Program-made: the position numbers and the translations under genes
Notes under the pieces: model-generated
The model's database searches: none
The model's input: only the letters and a program-made list of their open reading frames with translations
Told to the model about the DNA's origin: nothing
Part shown: positions 54,802 to 64,000 of the stretch, piece after piece
How positions within the stretch are numbered: the stretch's first letter is position 1
Layout of the letters: each line of letters opens with the position of its first letter
Source: Microbulbifer harenosus
GTDB lineage: Bacteria > Pseudomonadota > Gammaproteobacteria > Pseudomonadales > Cellvibrionaceae
Direction of reading: 5' to 3'
NCBI RefSeq assembly: GCF_005771435.1
Contig: NZ_VANI01000006.1
Location: 1-64,000 of the forward strand
DNA length: 64,000 bases

Positions 54802-56175
54802 CTAGGACAGCATCACGCCACACACCCCCGCGATCACCAGGGAGGCAAGCACACTCAGCACCGCGCCCTCGCGCACCATTTCCTGAATCCGCACCTTGCC
54901 GGTACCGTAGGCGATGGCGTTGGGGGCGGTGGCTACCGGCAGCATAAAAGCGCAGCTTGCGCACATGGCAGCGGGAATCATCAGCACCATGGGGTCGAGC
55001 CCGGCGCTGGTGGCGACCACCGCGAGAATCGGCATCAGCAGTGTCGCCGTGGCGGTATTGCTGGTGATTTCGGTAAGAAACGTGACCGAGAGACACAACA
55101 CCACCAACATCAACCACAACGGCATGTCGGTGAGTGAGACGAGCGCTTGTCCCATCATCTCGCTCAGGCCGGAAACCACAAATCCTTTTGCAATGGCGAT
55201 ACCGCCGGCAAACAGCAGCAACATCCCCCAGGGAATACTTTCCGCCGTCGGCCAGTCCAATAGATGGCCACCCTTGCCGTTGGGAATCAGAAACATCAAC
55301 ACCACCGCGCCGAGCGCCACGGTGCTATCACCGGCCCCTTCCACACCCAGCAGGCCGCTCCAGCCACCGAAAGGCTCGTTGCGGGTTACCCAGAACAGAA
55401 TCGCCACGGCGAAAACCAACAGAGTGCGCACCTCTTCCGGCCGCCACTCGCCGACCGGCGGTGCCTCCAGCGATTTATTCAGTTGAATGCCGCGGGTCAG
55501 CCACAGAGCCATCAGAGGCAGTGTAAGCAATACCACTGGCAAACCGATTTTCATCCAACTGAGGAAGCTGAATTCCCGCCCGGTAAACTCTTCATAAATA
55601 CCCATGAAAATCACATTCGGTGGTGTGCCCAGCGGGCTGCCGACGCCACCGAGACTGGCGGCATAGGCAATCCCCAGTATCAGCGCCACCGTGAGCCGGT
55701 GATTGTCGGCGCGAGACAGGATGGCCAGCGCGATGGGTAGCATCATCAGGGTAGTGGCGGTGTTGGAAATCCACATACTGAGCAGCCCTGCCGCGAGCAT
55801 AAACCCAAGCACCAGACGCCGCCCGCTGGAAATGCCCACCAGTTTCAGCATGTACAGTGCCAACCGCTCGTGCGCGCCACTTTTTTCCAGCGCCTTGGAC
55901 AACATGAACGCGCCCATCAACAGCAGGATTACATGGCTGCCGAGTGACGACGCCACCAGTTTGTGATCCCCGACGCCAAACAACGGAAATAGTACGAACG
56001 GCACGATGGACGTGGCGGGAATGGGCAGTGCTTCGGTAATCCACCACACGACAGTAAGTACCGTGATGGCTGCGGTGACTGCCGGCAGGTAGGACATGCC
56101 GAAAGCAACCATCAGGAAGTAACACGCCACCGCCAGCACGGGACCGAGCAATAAGAATAAAGTTCTGAGCACCAT
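54802..56175 (-). CDS. DASS-family (SLC13) anion symporter
   Basis: 457 residues with eleven or so helices and the paired DASS motifs SMWISNTATTLMMLPIALAIL and TEITSNTATATLLMPIL, plus TEALPIPATSIVPFVLFPLFG near the start. Transports dicarboxylates, sulfate or phosphate with sodium. Its ATG overlaps the stop of the upstream phosphatase gene as TAATG, so the two are translationally coupled; phosphate or a phosphate-containing anion is a possible substrate. Confidence 0.9.
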   Translation of the reverse strand: MVLRTLFLLLGPVLAVACYFLMVAFGMSYLPAVTAAITVLTVVWWITEALPIPATSIVPFVLFPLFGVGDHKLVASSLGSHVILLLMGAFMLSKALEKSGAHERLALYMLKLVGISSGRRLVLGFMLAAGLLSMWISNTATTLMMLPIALAILSRADNHRLTVALILGIAYAASLGGVGSPLGTPPNVIFMGIYEEFTGREFSFLSWMKIGLPVVLLTLPLMALWLTRGIQLNKSLEAPPVGEWRPEEVRTLLVFAVAILFWVTRNEPFGGWSGLLGVEGAGDSTVALGAVVLMFLIPNGKGGHLLDWPTAESIPWGMLLLFAGGIAIAKGFVVSGLSEMMGQALVSLTDMPLWLMLVVLCLSVTFLTEITSNTATATLLMPILAVVATSAGLDPMVLMIPAAMCASCAFMLPVATAPNAIAYGTGKVRIQEMVREGAVLSVLASLVIAGVCGVMLS

Positions 56176-57785
56176 TATTCCTGAGCCTCCGTAGTGAGAG
56201 TCTCGGGTTCGCGCTGCGGTTTACCTGCAGTTGCGCTGACCGGTGCAACCGCTGCCGTTACCGCGACACTGCGCCGGCGCAGCAACACGTCTGCCAGTTC
56301 CCAGTCACGGGTCAGTTGGCCATCGGCATTGCGCGCATTGACATTCCAGCACCGGACATGGACATTGATGCCGTTCTCTACGCGGGAAAAGTTCAGCGTG
56401 GTGAAATTGTTGTCCGACATATGGCCGATCAATTTCTTGCGGTAACTTCCAGTTTTGACATATTCCACCGGCGCTTGGATATCCGCGACGGGTCTGTCGG
56501 GAAAAGTTTTCACCGTGGTGTCGGGCCGGCTACCCGCGCTCGGCAGACAGGACAGCGGTGTAGATACCACTTCCACCACCTGCTTTCCGTTCAGTTCCAT
56601 GCGTGTGAGGCGACTGTAGTGCACATCCCCTGCAAGGATCAAAATATCTTGCGGGCAATCGTGTAATGCCTGTACCAGTGGCTCATACTGGGCGGTGTCG
56701 GCCAGCGAGTGGTCGCCCAGTCCCAGTTTCACCAGCCAGGCCGCAAAAGCATTTTTTAACCGCGCTTTGAAACAGCCTCCTTTGCGCCAGTGCCAGTTGG
56801 TCAGCAGTGGCATGGGCAGTACCAGCACCCCCGGACAGGTGAGCCCCCGCAGCCAGGTACACGCGCGCTCAAGAGTCGCATCATCGGTGAACCTCGCGTT
56901 GTTTCCCCGCTCCCGTTGCAGGTAGGTATCCAGGTAGAAAAACTCAAGCTCATTGCCAATGGCAAACTGGTCCGAAGCATTGCCCTCGGGCAACTGGTAG
57001 GCGTCAAACAATGCTTGCGCGCTCGACTTCCAGATTTGCCGGAGGCTGGCAATCGCGAGCCCCCAGAAAAATCCCGGCGGGTTGGGGTAATCGTTCCAGA
57101 ATTCGTGATCACCGGCGAGAAAATGGTGATTGCCTGAGCGCAGCACCCGGTGCAGACCCCGTTGCCAGTTGTCGCGGTATTCCGCAGCGAAAATCCGCTC
57201 GAGTTCCGCCTTACCTTCCGCGGCATACAATGCCGCAAGACGCAGGGATTTGACGATGCTCAGACCCGGAATGGGGGCAAAGCCCCAGCCGGCGGTTGCC
57301 ACCGCCGTATCCAGATATACCTGATCGCCGCCAAGAAAGGAAACGTCTGGGCGACAGTCTTGTGGGAGGGCGTCAAAGGCCGCCGCCAGTGCGCCCTTGT
57401 CTGCCTTGCCATAAAAGCAGGAACCGTACCAAACGTTGAAACCATCCGAGAGACTGCGCGGGCGCGCGCGGAACTCCGCATCGGCAAGTTCAATCGCCCT
57501 GCCCTGCTCGTCCAGTGCCCACAGGGAAGCCTGATAGCGGCAACCGGGGGTGACGGGCAACAGCAGCACGGTGTAACGCAGGGAAGGCGCCTCGCGCTCT
57601 AATTGCAGCGGAAAATCGCGGCAACCGGCTTCGCAGTGGGACACCGGCCCTGCGCCCTGTGGAGTACACCGCACCCACATCCGTTTGGGCAATTCCTCAC
57701 AGTGCGCCCCAACCCACAACTGCAACCGGCCCCGCACGCAATAGCCGTGCGGTACCAGCATAAACCCCGAATCGCTCGCACTCAT
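56175..57785 (-). CDS. PhoD-like metallophosphatase
   Basis: About 536 residues, apparently cytosolic (no signal peptide at the ATG 57785, MSASDSGFMLVPHGY). Metal-binding blocks: NVWYGSCFYGKAD, VSFLGGDQVYLD, FLAGDHEFWNDYPNPPGF and ILILAGDVHYSRLTRMEL. These are the motifs of the alkaline phosphatase D/metallophosphatase superfamily. The absence of a Tat signal distinguishes it from secreted PhoD. Coupled to the DASS symporter. The start is not well supported by a ribosome binding site. Confidence 0.82.
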   Translation of the reverse strand: MSASDSGFMLVPHGYCVRGRLQLWVGAHCEELPKRMWVRCTPQGAGPVSHCEAGCRDFPLQLEREAPSLRYTVLLLPVTPGCRYQASLWALDEQGRAIELADAEFRARPRSLSDGFNVWYGSCFYGKADKGALAAAFDALPQDCRPDVSFLGGDQVYLDTAVATAGWGFAPIPGLSIVKSLRLAALYAAEGKAELERIFAAEYRDNWQRGLHRVLRSGNHHFLAGDHEFWNDYPNPPGFFWGLAIASLRQIWKSSAQALFDAYQLPEGNASDQFAIGNELEFFYLDTYLQRERGNNARFTDDATLERACTWLRGLTCPGVLVLPMPLLTNWHWRKGGCFKARLKNAFAAWLVKLGLGDHSLADTAQYEPLVQALHDCPQDILILAGDVHYSRLTRMELNGKQVVEVVSTPLSCLPSAGSRPDTTVKTFPDRPVADIQAPVEYVKTGSYRKKLIGHMSDNNFTTLNFSRVENGINVHVRCWNVNARNADGQLTRDWELADVLLRRRSVAVTAAVAPVSATAGKPQREPETLTTEAQE

Positions 57786-57936
57786 TTCCGGAACCCCAAC
57801 CCCTGACAATCCTGCCTGTTTTTCATTTTTATTCTGCCCTACCAACCCTGTTTACGGCAGGCGCGCCACATGGTCGCAGAATTTCGGGGGACGTCAACTC
57901 AAGCGCCAATTGGGATACACTGGCCGGACAGAGATT

Positions 57937-58824
57937 ATGCAGGTTACCGGTTTGGAAACGTTCTTCGCGATTATCCTGTTCGCCATCCTCATCTGGGTAG
58001 TGCCAATGGTGTGGCAGCGTGCGCGCCGGCGCTACCTGCGTTCGCGCCCATTGACGCGGCAACAGACGTCGATACTGGCGGACCGTCTCGCCCTCTTCCG
58101 CCACCTGCCGAAGGAACGCCAGGAAGAACTGAAGCGCAATATGAGCTTGTTCCTGCGGGAAAAAGAATTTGTCGGCTGTGACGGTCTCGTCATCACCGAA
58201 GAAATGCGGGTGGTGATTGCCGCACACGCATGCTTGCTTTTACTCGCGCGGGACAACAACTGCTATCCCAATCTGTACACGGTGCTGGTGTACCCGGAGG
58301 CGTATGTGGCAGAGGAAACCCACTACGACGGCCACATTCAAACCACCCACCTGAGCGCGCGCGCCGGTGAGGCGCACTATCGCGGGCCGGTGGTGCTGTC
58401 GTGGTATGACCTGCAACAGGGGCTCGCGCACCCGGAACAGGGCCACAATGTGGCGATTCACGAGTTTGCCCACAAGTTGGACGAAGAGGACGGCTATGTG
58501 GACGGGAGACCGCCCTTTGCGAAGAGTGCCGACGGCAAGAGCTGGGCGCCGGTGATGCGGGAAGCTTTTGCGGAATTGCGCCAGCGGATTCACGCGCTAC
58601 AGGGCGAAGCGGAACTTCAGGATGTCACCGGGGAGCGCGCGCCGTCCGTTCTCGATACCTACGGCGCACAGTCCCCGGCGGAATTTTTTGCGGTGGCTAC
58701 CGAGGCGTATTTCATTATTCCAACAGCGATGGCAGCCGCTCACCCGGCGCTGTATCGCGAGATGCAAAAATTTTACCGAACAGATCCTGCCGCACTGCTG
58801 CGTGGAAATCGTCCGGGCGGTTGA
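57937..58824 (+). CDS. mtfA: Zinc-dependent peptidase MtfA (M90)
   Basis: About 295 residues. An N-terminal membrane helix (FFAIILFAILIWVVPMVW) precedes the conserved MtfA domain: FRHLPKERQEELKRNMSLFLREKEFVGCDGLVITEEMRVVIAAHACLLLL, VLVYPEAYV and the zinc motif HEFAHKLD (H175, E176, H179), with AEFFAVATEAYF giving the third-ligand region. MtfA in E. coli binds and inactivates Mlc and is an aminopeptidase. Here it carries a membrane anchor that E. coli MtfA lacks. ATG at 57937 chosen over upstream TTG. The last 110 bp overlap the convergent mocA-like gene. Confidence 0.88.
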   Translation: MQVTGLETFFAIILFAILIWVVPMVWQRARRRYLRSRPLTRQQTSILADRLALFRHLPKERQEELKRNMSLFLREKEFVGCDGLVITEEMRVVIAAHACLLLLARDNNCYPNLYTVLVYPEAYVAEETHYDGHIQTTHLSARAGEAHYRGPVVLSWYDLQQGLAHPEQGHNVAIHEFAHKLDEEDGYVDGRPPFAKSADGKSWAPVMREAFAELRQRIHALQGEAELQDVTGERAPSVLDTYGAQSPAEFFAVATEAYFIIPTAMAAAHPALYREMQKFYRTDPAALLRGNRPGG

Positions 58825-59380
58825 TATCGCAGTTGATCGCGGGATCGGGGACTTCCACATCGTAAACGGCGTCACTGTAGATGCGCAGCACCTTCTCTAC
58901 CCCGCTGCGGCGCAGACGTGAAAGTGCGGTGAGATAACGCCGACCGATGGCGATAGGATAGCCGCGGGTACCGGCGCATACCGGCACACAGATACGATCC
59001 TCTCGCGCGGACTGCAGCAGCGTGACCATCGTTTCCGGTTCCACGAACGGCATATCCCCGAGGCACACCAGCACGGCTCTGGGGTTGGCTCCCTGGCGCT
59101 GCAGCTGCTCAACGCAAAAGGCAAGACTGGCACCAATGCCCACCGGCCACACGGGTGCATGCAGCACCTGCACCGGCATGTTGCGGAGTCCGTTGGCGAT
59201 CACCGGGTCGCGCGCGCGGATAACAACCTGTATCTGCGTATCCTCAAGTGTAGAAGCCGCCGCCATGGTGGCTTGCAGAGTGCGCAATAACATGGGCTCA
59301 CCCTGGATGCTGGCGAGGCGCTTGTCACCGCCAAAGCGATGGGAGTAACCCGCGGCCAGAACGACAATCGAATATTCCAT
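58715..59380 (-). CDS. MocA/MobA-like nucleotidyltransferase
   Basis: About 221 residues beginning MEYSIVVLAAGYSHRFGGDKRLASIQGEPML: the nucleotidyltransferase signature LAAGxSxRFGxxK. Further motifs are VLVCLGDMPFVEPETM, with the metal-binding Asp, and GTRGYPIAIGRRYLTAL. Closest to molybdenum cofactor cytidylyl/guanylyl transferases such as MocA. The core ends near INCDINRPDDF; the last 30 residues overlap the 3' end of mtfA on the other strand. An alternative start is ATG 59395. Confidence 0.82.
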   Translation of the reverse strand: MEYSIVVLAAGYSHRFGGDKRLASIQGEPMLLRTLQATMAAASTLEDTQIQVVIRARDPVIANGLRNMPVQVLHAPVWPVGIGASLAFCVEQLQRQGANPRAVLVCLGDMPFVEPETMVTLLQSAREDRICVPVCAGTRGYPIAIGRRYLTALSRLRRSGVEKVLRIYSDAVYDVEVPDPAINCDINRPDDFHAAVRQDLFGKIFASRDTAPGERLPSLLE

Positions 59381-59427
59381 TTCGTTTTCACCCATCCTTT
59401 TTAATATCGTCCAGTTTTTATAGTCGG

Positions 59428-62400
59428 TCAGTAATCCTTCTTCCACTGCAGTTCCACACTTCCGCCGCCGCTTTCGTCGTTATCCGCGGATTTGATATCC
59501 AGGCGCAGATTTCTGCGCAGCTCGATCTGCATTTCCGCCCGCCAGGGGTTGAGCGGGTCGGTGCTGCGCTGCAATTCGAGATAGATACGGCTGGTGATGT
59601 ACTTGCCGAGGCTCAGTGAGTACTGATCGCCCTCGTCCGTGGCCTCGGATTCGAAATCCAGACTGTCCAAGCCTACCAGATCGCGGGTACTGGCAAGCGG
59701 GTCAAAGCCGGTGCCGCCCGTCTGTAAAGTGCGCACTACACCGACCAGGCGCACGGCCTGCAGCGGCGAGATATCCGTCAGAGACTTGCCAAACAGCAGC
59801 TGCGCAAAGATTTCGTCTTGCGCCGCCGCCGGGTTGGAGCTGAACTCGATTTTGGGGTTATCCGTAGTACCGGAAATTTCCGCGGTAATCTCGCCCTCCG
59901 GATAGGTGTGCACGCCCTTTACATAGAGCACCGCAATATTGTTCTGGAACTGCACCTGCCCCTCCTGCAATTCGAACTTCTTGCCCAGCAGGTCGAACTT
60001 TCCGCGCACAATGGTCAGTGTGCCGGACGCCTGCGGGTCGGCGGCGGTCCCCGCGATTTCCACTTTGCCCTTGAGGTTGGAATCAAGCCCGAGCCCGCGC
60101 ACGTACGACTGTTGATCCAGCACGATTTCCAGCGCCAGGGCGATGTTGCCCATCAGCGGGGAGCCCTCTTGCTGCTCGCCGCCGTCCATCTGAACCTCAA
60201 CCACGTCAATCTCGGGCACACTGCTGCCGATAAAGTGCTCCACCTGTACCGCTAACGGCCGCAGGTTCAAGGAGCCCGCGAGCAGCGCATCCTCGGTATT
60301 GCCGGTGAGACGCATTTCACCGGTAAAGGCGCCCTTGGCACCCGGCATGTTGAGCAGGTGCGCATTGCGCGCGGTAACAGAAAAATTCAGCGCCGGTGGC
60401 GCGGGCGCGTTGAAGGTCACTGCGCCGGCCAGGTCGATCCGCCCGCGATCGCCATCCCGCGCACTGGCCTCCACCACCTGCCACGCTTCCGGCGTAAGAT
60501 CAGCGACGAACACGACATTGGTCAGGCGGGTATTGCTGGGGCGGTGCTCGTAGTAACCGTCCTGCAGATTGATCTTGCCGCGGGCATTGGGGGCGACGCT
60601 GGTACCATCCGCCACCAGGCTGAAGTCGAGCCGCCCGCGCATGCTGTGAATTTCCGGGTCGAAAAAGGCGCCGAGAGCCGCCAGGTCCGCGGTGCCGTTG
60701 GCCTCAAGATCGACAGGCAGCGGCGGCGACTCACCCGCCGGTTTCTCGCGGAACAACTGCTCAAGGATGGGTGCAATGGCCAGCGTGGCCTTGGCGTCCG
60801 CGGCAGTGCGATCCCCGTGACTGGCATCCAGACTCATCTCCAGATCGCCATCACTGGTCTGCCATGTGAGCGCCAGGGTCAGTGGCGACTGCACCAGTGC
60901 ATCGTCCCGCAGTGCGGGCGCGCGGCCGGTAATGCGGAGTTCGCCGGCGAGATCCGGATCTTTCGGGGTGCCGCGCGCGGTAGCCACAAGGTTCAGCTCG
61001 CCGCTGTCACTGATGTCTGCACTGATCCATTCTTCAAAATCCGCCAGCACCGCCTGGGCGCGAAGCTCCAGATCCAGAGACTCCGCACTCAGGCTGCCAT
61101 CAGCGGTGAGCTGGTTGCGTCCGGCCCAAAGTAACTTCACTTCCGACAGTGTGACCTGTGCCTTGCTGTAACTCACATCCCCCTGCATCTGCCAAGGCTC
61201 ACCACGATATTCGCCAAGACCGAGGAGATTGGCGGTGGCCTCGGGATCGCTGAACGACCCGCTGAACTGGCCGTCGACACTAAGTTCGCCGCGCAGCGAT
61301 GGCGGCAAATCCACACCCGCCAGACGCGCAAGCCGCAGCGGGATATTACGCGCGGCTACACTTCCGTTGGCACGCTGGGCTTTGGGTTGCAGTACACCGT
61401 TGAGTTCGAGCCAGGCGTAGCCGCGCTGGCGCGCCTGCTCAGAATCCGCCGCCAGGGCGGCAACGCCGGCGGCCCGTTGGCGGGATTGTTCCAGCGGGGC
61501 ACGCGCCTGCTCCAATGGGTAATCCTTGCTCGGCTCGTGCACTTCATCCGGCACCAGCGACTGCTCAGCGGCTGCGGCCGGATCGCCACCATTGACATCG
61601 GCTGCGGCATCGGCAACGCCGGTGAAGAGCTCCAACCGCAAGCGGTCGAAGGTGATGGCCTCGGCATTGCCCACCGCACCGCCGCGCAGACGGTAGCGAT
61701 ACTCGCGATACTCGCCATCGGACGACAGGCGCGCAGACATTTTGGGATTGTCCCAGGGGCCATTGACCGAAACCACCGCATCCAAATCGACTTCGGTGCC
61801 CTCGTCCACCGGCAGCCCGAACTGCTCCGCGGGCTGCAGGCCACGCGCCGCAACGTCCAACTGGAACTGTACCGCCTTGCGCTCGACATTTACTTCACCG
61901 CTGCCACTTACCCGGAGCCCTTCACCTTCCAACACCAGGTCACTCACCGCAAACTTGTTGAGATCACCCACGGCCCGGCCTTGCAGTCGGGTATTGAATT
62001 CCAGGTATTGCACGCCGCTATCGAGTGTGACCCCGAGGCGCGGATTCTTCCATGGGCCGGCGGCGGTCACCTGCAGTTGAGCGATGGTACCGTCCAGTTC
62101 CGACGGAATTTCCAGATCGCGCGTTTCCTCAAGAGACGCGAGAATTCGCCGGATCTCCGCAAACGGCAATTGCGCGAGCTGTCCCTTCAGATCGATGGCT
62201 TCACTGCCAATATCCACACTGCCGCTCACGTCGAGCCGCGCCTCAGCCAGTTGCAGGCGCGCGGTGCGCAGGTAAATCCTGTCTTCGATGGTTTCCACGT
62301 CGCCGGTCAGGTGCAGAGGTTGCTGCTGGTAGGATGTTTTGAGTTCCAGCGTGCCGTCGGCATTGGGCAGCGCAAGCGGACCTTTCACTGCAAGATCGGC

Positions 62401-63465
62401 GCTCAACCAGCCGCCGCGCAGATAGTCCTGAAAGGGATGGGATATGGCGACAGGCAGGCGGCTCAACTGTACCTTGAGGTCCACGGCCTCGCTGTCGATA
62501 CGGCCGCGAATAGTGTGGCGGGTGTCGTCCACGGTGAGCGTAAGATCATCGGTGGCAACGGACCAGGGCGACAGCATGACGTCTGCATGGCCAACCAGCC
62601 CAAAGCGGTGCTCCACCAACGGCAGGGAGAAGCGTTCGACAGCGACGCTCACACGATTTTCGCCCGCGAGTTCCAGCAGGAATTTGCCGTCTGCATCGAG
62701 CCCTTCGCCCGCCGGCAACAACAATGTGCGCGGCAAAAATCCACCGGCCCGCTCACTGGCCGACAAGGTGAGTGCATACACCGTATCGCTCTGCATGCGT
62801 CCCTCGAGACGCACGTGCATCCCGTGCCCGTTTTCGGATTCAGCAAGCTCCGCAATATCCAGGGTCAACGCCGACTCCCGGCGCGGCCATCGATAGCTGC
62901 CCTCACCGTTCACCGCTACCTCGGGAAAATCCTTGAGGCTTTTGTCGATGATGGTGAGCCGTTGTACTGACAAACGCTCAACCCAGATAGCGGGCATCGT
63001 GGGATCGTCCACCTCTTCTGCGGTGTCTTCCACTTCCTCTTCACTGACGTGGGCCTCCAGATATTCGCCCAGTAGCGTGTTGTCGAACAGGAAGGACTGC
63101 GCGCTCAACTCGGGAATATGGATCTGGTTTCGCCACAGCCGCTGCATGTCCAACTGCAGGGTCAGCTTGCGGCTCTCTAGCAATGGCCTGTCCTTGTAGT
63201 GCACCTGCAGCAGGTCGAAATACCAGTACCCCAGCTGTGGGCTACTCAGGCCCCGGGCTTCAATTTCCAGATCGGGCAAGTAGTGACGGGCGATGGCGAG
63301 GCCGCTGTTGGTTAGCGCGATACGCCCGGTTTCCGAGCCCACGAGGAAAATCGCCCCCAGCAGTGGCAACAGAAGCACCACCGAGATCAGTGTCAGGCGC
63401 GGAGCACGCGGCCAGCGTCTGCGTTTTTCCCGTGCGGAAGTAGTGGAATCAGGTTGCACCGCCAT
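59428..63465 (-). CDS. tamB: Translocation and assembly module subunit TamB
   Basis: 1345 residues: N-terminal signal-anchor (RLTLISVVLLLPLLGAIFLVG), a very long beta-helical periplasmic body rich in alternating hydrophobic residues, and a C-terminal DUF490/TamB domain (VEIAGTAADPQASGTLTIVRGKFDLLGKKFELQEGQVQF; EIFAQLLFGKSLTDISPLQAVRL) ending in an ELQRSTDPLNPW-EMQIELRRNLRLDI barrel-like strand. Bridges inner and outer membranes with TamA for outer-membrane protein insertion and lipid transport. Two bases separate it from tamA. Confidence 0.94.
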   Translation of the reverse strand: MAVQPDSTTSAREKRRRWPRAPRLTLISVVLLLPLLGAIFLVGSETGRIALTNSGLAIARHYLPDLEIEARGLSSPQLGYWYFDLLQVHYKDRPLLESRKLTLQLDMQRLWRNQIHIPELSAQSFLFDNTLLGEYLEAHVSEEEVEDTAEEVDDPTMPAIWVERLSVQRLTIIDKSLKDFPEVAVNGEGSYRWPRRESALTLDIAELAESENGHGMHVRLEGRMQSDTVYALTLSASERAGGFLPRTLLLPAGEGLDADGKFLLELAGENRVSVAVERFSLPLVEHRFGLVGHADVMLSPWSVATDDLTLTVDDTRHTIRGRIDSEAVDLKVQLSRLPVAISHPFQDYLRGGWLSADLAVKGPLALPNADGTLELKTSYQQQPLHLTGDVETIEDRIYLRTARLQLAEARLDVSGSVDIGSEAIDLKGQLAQLPFAEIRRILASLEETRDLEIPSELDGTIAQLQVTAAGPWKNPRLGVTLDSGVQYLEFNTRLQGRAVGDLNKFAVSDLVLEGEGLRVSGSGEVNVERKAVQFQLDVAARGLQPAEQFGLPVDEGTEVDLDAVVSVNGPWDNPKMSARLSSDGEYREYRYRLRGGAVGNAEAITFDRLRLELFTGVADAAADVNGGDPAAAAEQSLVPDEVHEPSKDYPLEQARAPLEQSRQRAAGVAALAADSEQARQRGYAWLELNGVLQPKAQRANGSVAARNIPLRLARLAGVDLPPSLRGELSVDGQFSGSFSDPEATANLLGLGEYRGEPWQMQGDVSYSKAQVTLSEVKLLWAGRNQLTADGSLSAESLDLELRAQAVLADFEEWISADISDSGELNLVATARGTPKDPDLAGELRITGRAPALRDDALVQSPLTLALTWQTSDGDLEMSLDASHGDRTAADAKATLAIAPILEQLFREKPAGESPPLPVDLEANGTADLAALGAFFDPEIHSMRGRLDFSLVADGTSVAPNARGKINLQDGYYEHRPSNTRLTNVVFVADLTPEAWQVVEASARDGDRGRIDLAGAVTFNAPAPPALNFSVTARNAHLLNMPGAKGAFTGEMRLTGNTEDALLAGSLNLRPLAVQVEHFIGSSVPEIDVVEVQMDGGEQQEGSPLMGNIALALEIVLDQQSYVRGLGLDSNLKGKVEIAGTAADPQASGTLTIVRGKFDLLGKKFELQEGQVQFQNNIAVLYVKGVHTYPEGEITAEISGTTDNPKIEFSSNPAAAQDEIFAQLLFGKSLTDISPLQAVRLVGVVRTLQTGGTGFDPLASTRDLVGLDSLDFESEATDEGDQYSLSLGKYITSRIYLELQRSTDPLNPWRAEMQIELRRNLRLDIKSADNDESGGGSVELQWKKDY

Positions 63466-63467
63466 AA

Positions 63468-64000
63468 TCAGAACGCCTGCCCCAGGCTCACATAGATCTG
63501 ATAACGGCTGTCATCCAGGTCGTCGCGGCGATCCAGCGGGAAAGCGATATCAAAGCGCAGCGGCGCAAAAGACGTCATATAGCGCACACCAATGCCCGCA
63601 CCCCAGTAGAGATCGTCGAAACTTGGCTGGGGGTCGGCGTAGGCGTTGCCGCCATCCAGGAACAGCACGCCCCCCCAGGTCTCGGTAAAGCGGAAGCGCC
63701 CCTCAAACGACACTTCACTCAGCGCCCGCCCGCCGATAGGGTCGGAGAGCGTGGGCGGTTCACCCGCCACGGTCGATGGAATCAACCGTCTCGGCCCCAG
63801 CGCCTGATAGGCGTAACCGCGCACGGAGCCACCGCCACCGGCGTAGAAGCGCTCATCCGCGGGGATATCCAGGTTGTCGATGCCGCTGATCACGCCGGCC
63901 TTGATACGCACTGCCAGAGTCGGATCGTAGCGAACCTCCTCGGCGGTGAGATAACCGGTGGCCACCAGAGTATTTTTGACAAAGCGGGTGCCGCTGCCCT
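63468..64000 (-). CDS. tamA: TamA outer-membrane protein, C-terminal part (partial)
   Basis: The open frame continues beyond the window edge; only the last 177 codons are present. The Omp85-type barrel is recognised by GGGGSVRGYAYQALGP (the lid-lock VRGF-type motif of loop 6), SVEFEGRFRF-like ALSEVSFEGRFRFTETWGGVLFLDGGNAY, GAGIGVRYMTSFAPLRFDIAFPLD and the terminal YQIYVSLGQAF ending in Phe. Encodes the TamB partner. Confidence 0.92.
   Translation of the reverse strand, partial: GSGTRFVKNTLVATGYLTAEEVRYDPTLAVRIKAGVISGIDNLDIPADERFYAGGGGSVRGYAYQALGPRRLIPSTVAGEPPTLSDPIGGRALSEVSFEGRFRFTETWGGVLFLDGGNAYADPQPSFDDLYWGAGIGVRYMTSFAPLRFDIAFPLDRRDDLDDSRYQIYVSLGQAF

Noticed and set aside
61387..62970. 527-codon open frame opposite tamB
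   Set aside because: Composition (His, Gln, Arg rich) and lack of motifs mark it as a shadow of the tamB frame.
1..64000. CRISPR arrays and intact insertion sequences
   Set aside because: No regularly spaced short repeats, transposase genes or terminal inverted repeats were recognised; the only mobile-element traces are the two integrase remnants and the AlpA-like gene.

Overview
The window looks like chromosome of a marine, polysaccharide-degrading gammaproteobacterium, probably close to Microbulbifer or other Cellvibrionales. This is inferred from the high G+C content, the complete system I cytochrome c maturation cluster, an Oar-like TonB receptor, a surface-anchored pullulanase with a GlyGly-CTERM tail, a CE2-type acetyl esterase and several RND/MacAB exporters. 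Species identity cannot be proved from the sequence alone.

Layout. 1-6.4 kb: tRNA-Asp with a terminator, then a minus-strand ccmABCDEFG operon ending in a yigZ/IMPACT gene that overlaps ccmG. 6.5-9.0 kb: a SpoIIE-phosphatase/anti-sigma response regulator with its STAS partner (HsbR/HsbA-like) and a small PA3496-like gene. 9.4 kb: tRNA-Arg(CCT) with a strong promoter. 9.5-13.04 kb: a beta-aspartyl peptidase gene abutting a small accessory island. The island consists of two imperfect 0.4-kb direct repeats, each carrying the decayed 3' end of a tyrosine-recombinase gene, around an AHH-type nuclease toxin, an Imm11-like immunity gene, a truncated membrane protein gene and an AlpA-like regulator. 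13.07-14.2 kb: a CE2-type esterase. 14.2-17.9 kb: a Fur-box-associated operon (PepSY helix protein, DUF2271, DUF4198, membrane flavodoxin reductase). 18-24.3 kb: NhaC antiporter, alpha/beta hydrolase and an RND efflux pair. 24.7-28.2 kb: pullulanase.

28.2-40.4 kb is a block that reads as a murein-peptide use locus: NhaC-type transporter, LdcA-type carboxypeptidase, class C beta-lactamase-like lipoprotein, transglutaminase-like protein, RpiR/MurR-like regulator, L-Ala-D/L-Glu epimerase, SH3/NlpC-P60 lipoprotein and an Oar-type TonB receptor. 40.8-45.6 kb is housekeeping (ppnN, mutS, fdxA). 45.7-46.3 kb is a polysaccharide deacetylase-like gene that has lost the middle of its catalytic domain. 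46.4-51.2 kb is a MacAB-TolC type exporter operon. 51.3-57.8 kb holds a MaoC-like dehydratase, a prolyl oligopeptidase lipoprotein, and a PhoD-like phosphatase translationally coupled to a DASS symporter. 57.9-64 kb holds mtfA, a mocA-like nucleotidyltransferase that converges on and overlaps it, tamB, and the 3' part of tamA running off the window edge.

The most unusual part is 10.54-13.04 kb. The two repeats look like scars of successive tyrosine-recombinase insertions. Each supplies the start codon and first 13 codons of a different leftward gene, and each ends just upstream of a rightward gene. Between them lies a compact nuclease-toxin/immunity pair without any delivery domain.
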